A stretch of 64,000 nt of DNA from Onchocerca volvulus (taxonomy: Eukaryota; Nematoda; Chromadorea; Rhabditida; Onchocercidae). The stretch covers positions 1,430,481 to 1,494,480 of the forward strand of contig HG738141.1 of assembly GCA_000499405.2 (NCBI GenBank). Reading direction: 5' to 3'. Every line of letters begins with the position of its first letter. The stretch's first letter is position 1. Below, one piece after another: positions 24,387 through 35,800 of the stretch. The position numbers were made by a program, and so were the translations under genes. The notes below the pieces were generated by a model that worked only from the letters and a program-made list of their open reading frames with translations, made no database searches and had not been told where the DNA came from.

Positions 24387-26787
24387 ATGCGGGAAGAAAT
24401 GCATATGGATGTAGTAGCAACTATAATCATTTTATTTTCGCTGACATTATTGGCAAGGCCAGCGTATGGATCGGCTGGCGACAGGCATCATATTTATTTG
24501 TCATGTGTCAAATCATGTATCTTGAAATACGGTTGTCCACGGAAATTTGATGAGAGTGGTTGGATCTTCAGTGAGTGCTTCAGGTAAGTATGAATTTTAA
24601 AATGAATGTTTTGGTAGGAGGATTAGATTTGTCTCTTCATTAGAAGTTTATCGACAAAATACCACGAGCTATCTTTCATATTTCCGAGAATTATTCAGCA
24701 TTCCGTTGTTCGAGCAGTATTGTGATAAGAATGATGAAAATTGATTGTAGATGTCGTTATAAGTGTACATGGAAAACTGTTAAATATTTTAATGATATTT
24801 TACATCTTTCTGTGCCACAGTTTTATGGTAAATGGCCCTTCTTAGCCATTTGGATACCATTTATTATGCCTATTCCGATTCAGGTTAGTTTTTCTTGACT
24901 TTATCAGGAATACTCATCTTTTTTGCTCTTTTTTCCTTCCTTCATACTCTTTCCTTTCCAGTATCTTTTTTCAGTCTATTTCATCCATTACTTACAGTCT
25001 ACAGTTCCTTCATTCTCCCAAACTACAATGTATTTCCAGGAGTTTGCTTCTGTTGTATTTTCAATATTGAATCTATTTACGACATTCTCGATGTATCGAA
25101 CAGTTAAACGTCTTCGCAGTTCAAATCGTTTAAAAATCGTTTGGACTGCTTATTCAGTGATTGGAATTATAATGTGGTAAAGAGATGCTTTTTGCATTTG
25201 AAAGCGAAATGAAAAACAGTGAAAATTTCATCAGTTGAGTAATATCATCAGAAAGGATTCAGAGTTCTATTTTTTGAAAATTTATCTAGGGCAGGTTTTG
25301 TTTATGAAGTAAGCGGAACTATTATCTCAGTATTGTAATTCCTTTCATAAGTTTTGATTTTCAAACATCGTCTTGACAAATGTTTTTTAAGTAATATATC
25401 AGCATACCCACATCAACGCTTTCATAAATTTCGTGGTAGTGTCAAATTCTATTACAGGACATGTTCAGCCATTTTCCATTGGGCCGATTTTTGGTTAACT
25501 GAATATTTGGATTATTTCACTGCATGTGCATTTATTGTATTTGCTCTTTTTGTTAGCATTTCATTTACTATTAAATCACTTCAAAATTGCTATCGAGGAA
25601 GGATTTTGTAAGCGATTGTTTGTTTTAATATCAGTTAACTAATTATATTTATTTATTTGAATGGAACTAGTATAATAAACGGAAATGATCATCTTTTTTC
25701 GCTGTTTTAATATCGAAAAATATCTGAATTTGTTCCAATTATAGGTGGTCTTTTTTATTCATCACTTTGTTATACCTATACACAAATCATATATACAATC
25801 TTACGGTTAGTAATCTTTCATTTTCAAAACGTAATCTTTTTGATAAATTTTGTTCCGAATTTCAAAAATACATAGAAATAATGATTGATTATTCAAATAA
25901 TCAATCATTATTCCTATGTATTCAAATGATTATACTTCACTTAAAGTTGGGAAAGTTCTCCTAGGAACTTGTGAATTAAATTTTCATCTGAAAAGCATCA
26001 TATATTACAGATAAACTTCGACTACGGTTACAATATGAAAATGTGCATTGCATGCTCGTTACTTACAGCAATTATTTACTGTGTATGGCTAGTACAGCAG
26101 TGGAAATTAAGAGATCATTCGGGTCGACGATCGTTATTGTGTTTAACTGTAATGGTCATCTGGGGTCTATTATCAGTTCTACTGGAAGTATGGCAATTTT
26201 AGTTTTTGATTTCATTTGTAGAAAAATTCCGACATTTCACTCTGAAATTATTAAATTATTTTTTCGCTTCTCCTTTTGAAACAATATAGAAAAAAAAAAG
26301 TGAAGTTTTTTTTAAGAAGGAGAAAATGGGAACTCCCAAAACGTCAAATCCTTCTATTCAAAAAGCATTGAGATTTACACTTCATTAGCAAGTTGTATTA
26401 AGTATGGTGAATTTATCGACTTGTTGATAAATTATATTACAGATTATTAGATTTATAATACAGAATGCCAACTTCATAAGATGAAATTGTTCTATAACTA
26501 AGGGAAATTCGACTCCTGCAGAGTCCTGAGACATTTTTTGTTAATTCTTTGTGCAGATCGATGTGGATCTGAGAAATACAGTAATTGAACTTTGTTTCTT
26601 TCCTTTCAAGATTTTATTTAGTTGGAAATTTCAGGTTTTAGATTTTGTTCCGATATATTGGATTATTGATTCACATTCGTTATTTCACTTAGCGACCGTG
26701 CCATTACCATTGCTAATGACTCGTTTTATTCTTCTAGAAAATGCCCACGAAATGCAGCAGCAGATTGGGAATATTAAACAGACCTAA
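24387..26787 (+). CDS. PGAP3 / Per1 GPI-anchor remodelling hydrolase
   Basis: Seven exons: 24387-24583, 24751-24883, 25040-25176, 25458-25607, 25745-25805, 26011-26187 and 26635-26787, giving about 335 residues (human ~320). PGAP3 acts in the Golgi/ER on GPI-anchored proteins and removes an unsaturated acyl chain before remodelling. Visible: signal peptide, lumenal Cys-rich part (SCVKSCILKYGC, then CRYKCTW), the family motif VPQFYGKWPF, seven hydrophobic segments, and the CREST-superfamily hydrolase residues Ser159 and His163 (CSAIFHW), Asp174 (YLDYF), and His299/His303 (DSHSLFHLAT). Junctions are all GT-AG and in phase. Three ATGs (24387, 24399, 24405) could start it; the first is used. AATAAA lies at 26887. 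Confidence 0.92.
25867..25922. repeat. 27-bp snap-back hairpin in PGAP3 intron 5
   Basis: Arms 25867-25893 and 25896-25922 are inverted copies with one mismatch and only 2 nt between them. It lies within the 205-nt intron between 25805 and 26011. The loop is too tight for a typical microRNA precursor. Confidence 0.8.
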
Positions 26788-27425
26788 GAGATATGACTAT
26801 AAATATTGATATAATAAGAAGATTTGGTATGGAATATGCAAACTATCTGTAATTTTTGATCTGTTCTATTCTAGACTTGCATTAGTAATAAATATAAAGC
26901 TTTGCAGCTAAAATTTGTTGGTGACATCCGTATTGAATGAATTGATAAAAGATGAAAGAGAAGACGAATGTCTCCATCGATTTGTTTTGCAAGAAAGAGC
27001 ATTTTGAAACGATGATAAAGTGTAAGAAACGCCTAGATTGTGGTACCAGAGAAAGTAATTTCAGAGAACTGGCGGGACGCATGAATTGTATGGCGCCCCT
27101 CGAGCGGGAAATCCATTCAAAAAATTGAAAATTGATATTTAGACATTGCCAGAGGCGTCTTTCTAGTGGGGGTGAATGCGGTGTTTGTAGAGGGCGGGAG
27201 TGGGCTGATGAGGACTGTGGGATTGGCATGTAGATGAGTGTGTTTGGAATCTGAGTGGTGAGATATATGTCGGAGAATAGTTCAATTAAATTTTGGGATT
27301 AAACATTTGGGAGGAATCTCAAAATAGGTTCAGTGATGCTCGAGGTCAAATACGTTCGTAGCTTATAGTGTTTTCAATTAGATTTTTCAAATTTCGGAGA
27401 ACAATAATTAGAAAATAAGTGAGCA
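26788..27425. other. Intergenic, PGAP3 to FANCD2
   Basis: About 640 bases, with PGAP3 polyadenylation signals near its left end. The right half is locally more GC-rich. A minus-strand open frame at 26882-27229 is rich in Ser and Pro but has no supporting splice or start context. Confidence 0.45.
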
Positions 27426-29792
27426 ATGTATCGACGGAAAAAGGGTCGAAATGTATCGGCAGTTAGGGAGGATTCGAACGAATTGCCGATGGATAGTCTT
27501 GAGTCGGTCCCTGCGACACCACCTCTCATAAATGGTTAGTATATACACTAATTTCGAACTAAAAAATTGACTAACAACTTGTATCAGATTTATAAAATAT
27601 ACTTCCTGCAAGATAAACTGTATGATAGATGAACGCTTAATATTTTCTTACCATGTATATGTTTATATATATAATGTATAGATTGCATATATTCATTCTA
27701 TATATGTGTCTGTGTTTTGGTATTAAGTTTTCTGAACTTTAAAATATATGTGTCTATGTCTCTCTCTTTTCAATTAAATTAAAAAAAGTGGATTGAATCA
27801 GATATTTAAACTTGTATGTTCTGTTTGAACTGTAACTTTTGATTTAAATTCATTTTATTTGTTGTGACTACAGATGGCGACCACAGATCGTTGAAAAGTT
27901 TTATAATTTTCTTAGTTACTTTCGTTTCTGTATAAGTTTCAATTACATTTTAGCACCTTCTCAAGTATCATCAACAAATGATAATTCATTCGGTAATGAT
28001 TATTCGATAATCGATGAAAAAGAATTTCGCCGAGCTCTCGATCGATGTTACACACAATCACAGAATGGGAATATATGTAAATTAAATTTCAAAAAAGTGA
28101 CTGCGCGAAGTACATTCGAGAAATTGTTGGATGAAATGGGAATTGAAATCTGCACAAATAGCGATGATGAAATATCAATATATCTAGGTTAGATCTAATG
28201 TTTTTGAAAGTTTCGCTCCTCTAGATTTCATCCTATTCGGTAATTAGTATTAATAAAGCGATGTTGCTTGCATGAGTCAACGTAGTTATGCTTATTTGCT
28301 TGTTTCTTCGTGTTAAAAATATTACTGTATTATCATTAATGAGGTTGATTGGACTATTGCGTTTTTGTATTTCCTATTCTCACATTTGATTATTATGACA
28401 GTAATGAAAAATTATTAATTCATTGCAGCAATAGCATTAGTAATTATAGCGATGGGTGTGATTATGATAATACTTCGCAATCAGTAATTAATAATTATGC
28501 CACTAATATATATTTTTATTCCAGCCAATAGTTTTCATGATCTGATAAAGAAATTGGATATATACTGCAAAGATGACAGCGTGAGAAATTATCTTATAAT
28601 CAGTATATCTTGTTCATTTTTTTATTTACTCTTTTTTCTTTACATCTATCATTTAAAATTTTCTCTTTACATATATCTTATAAAAATTGCAGAAAAGAAC
28701 AACTTTCTTCAATCTTTTCGAGGAAGAAATTGTTGAAGAGACTAAACTTAGAATGTATTTATCGCCTTCCGCTACTGAAAAAGGATATGTGGTTAGCAAT
28801 CTCTTCTCTCTCTAATTTTTGTATGTGTAGAGAAATTTCTCACTGTTCTAAAATAATATCAAACTTTTTATTGCCGAACTTTCGTTCATTCATAATATTG
28901 AATGCATTTTCTAAAATATTGGCCAAACTATTATTAGTGGTTTACGTTAACTTTTCCGCTAATGATTGTTCATCGTGAATTTTAGATTCTTAAAGAAAAC
29001 ATTTACAGGATACATTTATTCGAGCTCTGCTAATGTCAAATTCGTCACAAGCTATCACATTCGAATTGTTAATTAGAAAGATTGAAACTTATGCGAAAAG
29101 GTAAAATTGTTAAATTTTTTACGAATAGAAATAATTTGTTGCATCATGTAATTTTTTAATTACATGTAGAATGCTAACTTATTTTGAAGGCATTAGAATA
29201 TTTGGTTCCGCTTTTACAAAAAAAGTATTTTTAAAAAGGTATTGAACTTATTAGTTCTACTACACCTCGGAAACATTTCCTGATTTTGTTTATTGTCAAA
29301 ATTTTTTTTACTTTTAATTTCTGCGAAAAAAATTTCTGGAATGTATTCTTTTCATCTAATTCAAGATCAAAATTTTAGCGTTACCGGTGATAGCATGAAA
29401 AATGATTGCCTAGCACTTGCCTGTATCGCACAGTTTCGTTATTTGAGTACTATTTATGATTGTAAAAGGATTTTCAATTCAATTTTTGATTGTGATTTGG
29501 AGAGTTGGCACTGTGCTCCACGTGACGCTTTGATACAAGTTCTGCCGGAAATCCTGCCCAGTCACATCATTCAGCAAGGTCGATTCGTTGAAGAATTTCA
29601 TTTATTAAATTTCTAAATTACAAAAATCAATCAAGGTTTTGCCCGATGGCTATTAATCGTAATGAATTTCTGCAATTTCGAAGTGCCTTGTATTTTGCTG
29701 TTGAATTATCTTCGTAATTTACAGTACTAAAAAGGCATAATTTTATGTTTTTAGTAGTTCAACCTTGTAAGTCTTTCGAAAGTTGATTTCTG

Positions 29793-29825
<33 letters not shown>

Positions 29826-32800
29826 GAAAATATAAAATTTGACAAAAACATAAAAATTTTTAACATGAAAAAATCTTGTTCCTTTCCAGATGCTGCAGAT
29901 AATTTGCAACAAATGTTTTTAAGAAAAGTTCATGATAATTTGCCAGCCTTTCGAATCACTATTCTCCAGACACTCCTGTTGCTTCGCACCGATGAACAAA
30001 CAATAAATAAGGTAATTTCCGTTTCAAAATTAACTCACCAAATGTTCAGTTTATGCTTCTTATATCTAATAAACTGATCTATATAAATAGAAATGTAAAT
30101 GTTACCTGTTACTCCGAATGGATTTCCGGAAGTTCTCCACCGATTCTTTTCAAATTTTGACACAACTTTGTATCTCAATAGACCATCATTTTTATATAGA
30201 CGTACTTACTTTTTTTTATATATCACGTCCGTGACAACTAAAAGTAAATGAGAAAGCAGGGTTTATTGATTCCGGCTTCCTCTCTCTTACTCTCCCTCTA
30301 CCTCCCATTTCTCTCTCTCTCTTTTCCTTAATAATAATAATAGTAATAATAATATTTATAACAATAATAACAATGATAAATAATTATAAATGACAATAAA
30401 TAATATTAAATAATAATAAGTAATAATAAATAATAATATATTATAATAAATAATCTATTTAAATAAAAATGTAAATCGTTACTGTGATTGGCCAAATAAT
30501 TTTGCAACCTCTTTACCGATTGCTTTTAGGTTTTGACACAGCCTTGTATTCAAATAGTCATCATTTTTATATAGACATGCTTACTTTTTTTCACGTCTGA
30601 CGTCCGTGACAACTAAAATTAAGCAGGGGGCGGGGTTTGTTGACTTCGCCTTCCTTTTTTCTCTCATTCTCCCTCTATCTCCCATTCCTCTCTCTCTCTC
30701 TCTATTGCTATGCTTATTACATTAGTTGGATTCATGCAAGGAAAGAAGGAAAAGAAATGATAAAAAGAATTAAAATGCTTTCTGATATGGCAGATAAATA
30801 TAAAATTTTTGCATTTGCAACGAATCTGAAACAAAAATTCTTTAATATATGTTAAATTTTGAACTTGAAATTCCTTTTCCTTAATAAAAATTAGCTTAAT
30901 TTGTTTGAAAAAAGGCATCAATTTAACTAAAAGGAATTTTATTACATTCTAAATATTTTTTAATATCAAGCTTTTTGCTCAGTTAATCTTTTCCGACTTC
31001 ATTTTGATTCAAATTTTGATGTAAATTTAATGTTAAAATAAAATTTATTTTACTAATTTTTTTCATTTTTCCACAGATTAAATATTCAAATCCGTAAGAA
31101 GTACTGGTGACTTGTAATTTAATGTAATTGATACTATTCTTTCTTTTTTAAATTTTATTCATATTATACCTTTATTCGTTTATTTTTACTCAACTATATA
31201 TAGAAATAAAATCTATATAAATAAAAATGTAAATGCTCTCTGTTACAAATGATAAATCTCCAGAAGTTCTCCGCCAACTGCTTTGACTGCGGCTATTTTC
31301 TCCAACATTTTAAGTTCTTCATCGAATGATTTGAAATTTTTATACCGCTTGCATTCGACTAGGCGCTTGTTTTTAAATAAATAAGACGAGTAATTTAAGC
31401 TTTTTGTTTGTTTTTTGCTTTATGAGGGATGTGATTCGTTTATTTTTTGATTTGTGGAGAATGAAGTTGCGTCGCAGAAGAAAAAAAAAAAAAAAAAATT
31501 ACGCCTTTAGAATCTAATTCTTTTTGCTTGCCTGATAACTGCTTGAAAATCAAATCTTCAGTAAAATCAGGGGCAAATGATATACCAATCAACGCTGCAA
31601 TCCTTTTCTGGAAATCGAAGAACAGTGAACAACATCATCCATGTCGAGATCATGATGGTGTGTAATGAAGTGTTTCCTTCAATCAATTTGTGAATTATCT
31701 CTTCTAATATTGGGCTAATATTACTTTTAATATTAGGTCGTGTCTTGAATTGTCTCTTTGTCGTAAATGTTCATTGTTCATTTTGACCAGCATTTCAAGT
31801 GTTAACCCATTGATTCGAAATTCTGACGCAACGTAACATTCGAGTAGGTACGTCATTTTTGTATAGATACATCTATTTTTTTTTATCTTTCGAATCTGTG
31901 ACAGAGAAAAATAAGTGAGCGGAATGAATGTATTAATCACGCTTACTTTCTGTAAAGTGGACATGGTCTTCATGTGCAATGCATATTAGGCTCGATAAAA
32001 TATGCGCAGTATTTTGTCAAAATTTCAGAGCAATAGGTGAGGACTTTCCGATTTTTAAGATTTTGAATTAATATATATAAGGCGCGAGTTTAAGAACTTT
32101 CGGAGGTTTGAGATTTTGAACAAACGAACATTGATATTTTTATTTATATAGACTAGCCGAATCCGGCTACGCGGAGCTTCGCTGTATTCCGCTAATTTTA
32201 AATAAATTTCATTGTTTTATTTTAGATGTTTGGATCCATCCCTACTCTCTTTTACTTCGACTATATTTGTAATGAATTCATGAGCTTTATTAATATTGCA
32301 GAAAACAGTCTTCTAGAAAATGCGCTACCAAATTCCATAGTTATGCTTTTTAGATTCGTGGAATCATGTTGCAAAATTTAATGAAATTGGACTTAGAAGT
32401 TTTGCCGGAATTGGTGACATACTGCTTGGACAGTATTCAAAAGAATGAAAAATTTGCTTTCCGAAATATCCTATGCAGTCTTCGGGCACATCTAGAAATA
32501 GAAAATTTAGGAAATGTAGAAACAGGAAGAAGGTATTACGTTGTTTATTTATCTATAAACTCACAAATTTTAAGGAAATTGTATTTCGAGAGATCATACT
32601 TTGTTTAATATGTATTGATTTTTTTTTTCAATCTTTTTCGAAAAATTTTCTTAAATTTTTGTACTTATTTTTGATTTATTTTTATTTTTTACAATTAAAA
32701 TTATTTCAGCAAGAAAACAGTTGGTTTAATACTAACGAAAATTTTTGAAACAATTTTGAAGAAGATAAAAACTAGTGATGGACGTTATTGGAAGGACACA

Positions 32801-35800
32801 ATAGTTATGTTGACCGCTGATAGACAGGAACAAAATGATGGGGAGAATGAAAAAGAGGATATTGCCGAATCTAGAGAGAATCTTATTCCGGTTCCAAAAA
32901 AGGTTCAGTTCTTCCAGATATGTTTGAAAAAAAAAACTGGAGGTCGAAATTCGACTGTTCGGTGTCTTTTGCATAGATTAGTACTTGTAGGTAAACATGT
33001 TTTGGATAAATAGTTTTTATGGAATGATTAATTCCGAATAAATCAAGCATGTCTTATTTATTGCATGGCCTCAAGGTACTTGTCTTTGTTTTGCCGCATT
33101 AAGACACTAATTTTTTGGGGAGGATGACCTGTAATTCAATATTTATTAGTATTTTATATGTCATTTTAGATGCCAGTTCTTTTCGATGTTTTATTTTATT
33201 TTGCTTTGATGGATGTGAATAATTGGAGTCGCGCAATCCACAGTATTTTCAAACAACAGATTTTATGCAATCAGCATTTCCAACTGGAACAACTTGTTAT
33301 ATTGGCTTTTGAATACACTGAAGTACATCTTCTGAGTTTTAATAACTCAATTATAATCACTTCATATATCAGTGTTCTATGTATAAATTTGCTCACATAT
33401 CCTAAGCTTTGATCAAAACATGAGCTCTAGGCGAACCGTTTGTGGCTTTGAAAAAGAGAAATTTATGGGTATCTCATCTTTTAATATTTCATAACACCGG
33501 TCCTTGTTTAAATGGAATTTAAATATTCTTTTGATATTTTATTTTATGTAAGAAGTTTTTCAGTGTTTGGAATTCAAGAATTTTAGCATTTAAAACTCAA
33601 AATTTTCAGTTTATTACTCGTTTTTTCCCACCAATCTGTAATTTTTTCGAAGCTTTAATGTGGTCTTCGATGCCAATTTATATGCAATTTGGAGCTCACG
33701 GATACAAAACTCTGTTTGTAAAACTTCCATCAGAGCAATCAGTGGTATAATCTTTTGGTCGCTTTTTTGGTGTGAGACTCATTTTACTGTTTACTGTTTA
33801 GAAAATCGGGATTTCAAAATATTAAATATATTTTGTAAAAATCTTATAGAAGCAGAAAGTGCACATTACCTGAATCTAATTTTCAGATTTTCAATCTCAT
33901 TCTTCAGCATTTAAATGGAACAGAAGGAGAAATCATCACAACACTTTCAGTATTGCAGGATATTGCAGAGAATCATTACGAAGAAATTGCCAAGTTCTCT
34001 CTTGATCTTAGTGTAAACTTTGAATTTTGAAATTTTAATAAACTTTGATTTTATTAATTTTGAAATATTTTTAAAAAGAAGAACTCAAGAATAATATTTT
34101 AGAAGTGAAAATAAACGAGCCAAATTAATAATAGTTCACGGCATAATTGTGCATGCATACCATTGTCATAGAGCTACACAATAAGATTGAACTATGCATT
34201 AAATCCAATTAAAATAATAGTTTTCAATTTATTTTTTTTTTCGTCCATGTTTGTTTTTCAGAAAAAAATACCATGTCTGATCAATTTTTCATTTGACAGT
34301 GTTTGTCAGTTTTTTAATATATTGCTTTTGGTGGAGCGAGCCGCCGAACAATCACAAATTATTGAAAAAGTAGGTGTTGAAGCTCCGAAAATAAGGCACT
34401 GATGCATATCATTGAGGTAATTATGTAATTAGTATGAGGTATTTAGTTATGAAACATTTTCTTGCCAAGTTTTACAAATATGGCAGTATTCTAATCGATA
34501 AGCATCTTCATATTTCCAACCGAATAATAGATTAATCATTCTTGGTTATATTTCGATTACCTTCGCAAAAATGAAATTCATATATTCAGAATTCAAAACT
34601 TTGCTAATAACTTTTAGAAACGAATAATGAAAACATGTTTTATTGTAGCACAAAAAACTGGATTCCGAAATTGAACAATTGCTATCTTCATCTTCGGCAA
34701 AAGAAAAAATATGGGGAATCCTTGGTGTGTTGATGCAATTGCAACAATATCTAATGAATAACAAGTATCTTCATGTAATTTTCTCAATCAAAAACTAATA
34801 GGAACTTTTTTAGGAATTGATTTTTTCTCATCAATGAAGTCCTCCAAAAGTTAAGAATTATTTGAAATAACACAATAGAATAGTTACATAACTTTCTTGT
34901 GTTTCGACATATCATTTCTTTACATACTTTTTGTATAAATATAAGTATTCTGGAATACGGATTTCAAATATGCTACTGCTTTCGATTAATTGTATTCTAC
35001 CAATTTAATGAATCGGAAGTAAAAATTTTCATTATTGACTTGAAGTAGAAAAAAATCTGTTACAGTTTAAACACTGAGCATCGTGAAAACATGCTTAAAC
35101 AAAAGTTAACATTGCTCGATGAACGAACAAAATATAATGCTTATTTGCGCACATGTTTCTATCAACATTTTGCAAAAATCCTGAATATCAATATTGGGAT
35201 TGGATACAGCACTGTTTTGGTTAATGACTATATTTTCATTTATGGTTAAGTTAATCATATCATGTGTGCCAATCCTTAAATCGTAATTGTGTTGATTGTT
35301 TAATTTGATTATTAAATTATGATTCAAATCATGACTCAGATATGACTTTTCCAGCCTTTTGATTATTTTTTCAATCTTAATAACACAAAATACATTCTAT
35401 TCAACTTTTAATATATTCAGTACTTATCCCATACAACTTCTAGTGTGTTTAGTGCTGCATCAGAATTTTTTCTTTGTACTCAGTGATGGATTATGTTAGA
35501 AGTAAAATTTGGTTCGTCGTATTTGGTTCTATTCATTTCAGGTTGTCTGGGCTGAAAGACTATGTGTGGAGTTCAGACGGGATTATCTAAGACAACTTGA
35601 ACGAAATTCTACGCAATGGTGATTTTTCTTAAGAGCAAAGATATAAATAGAATCAAATAGCAAATCTGTATTACGCTTTAACATTTTTCTAAAATATGCG
35701 TTTCTTGACATTAATTTGCTTTGGTATACTATAATTTTTTGAATAAAAAAGAAATAAAAGAAAAGAATCTTGGTTGTCTGAATAAGATATATGCTATATT

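Noticed and set aside
26882..27229. Minus-strand 115-codon frame
   Set aside because: Ser/Pro-rich, no splice partners, and it lies in the gap between two genes with expected UTRs.
27465..27490. tRNA-like box (GGATTCGAACGAA)
   Set aside because: It lies inside FANCD2 exon 1, and no cloverleaf arms could be drawn around it.
28602..28610. Longer FANCD2 exon 4 with donor GTATAT
   Set aside because: It puts the next exon in a frame with an early stop; the GTGAGA donor at 28581 is in phase.
32903..32992. Longer FANCD2 exon 10 running to a GTAGGT or GTAAAC donor
   Set aside because: The GTAAAC join (32991) causes a stop in the next exon. A GTAGGT end (near 32987) stays open but adds residues with no human counterpart.
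34370..34416. Apparent frameshift in an A run of FANCD2, restoring a path to GAG before GTAATT
   Set aside because: The GT donor at 34370 (GTAGGT) gives an in-frame join to 34649 that aligns almost gap-free with human FANCD2, so no frameshift is required.
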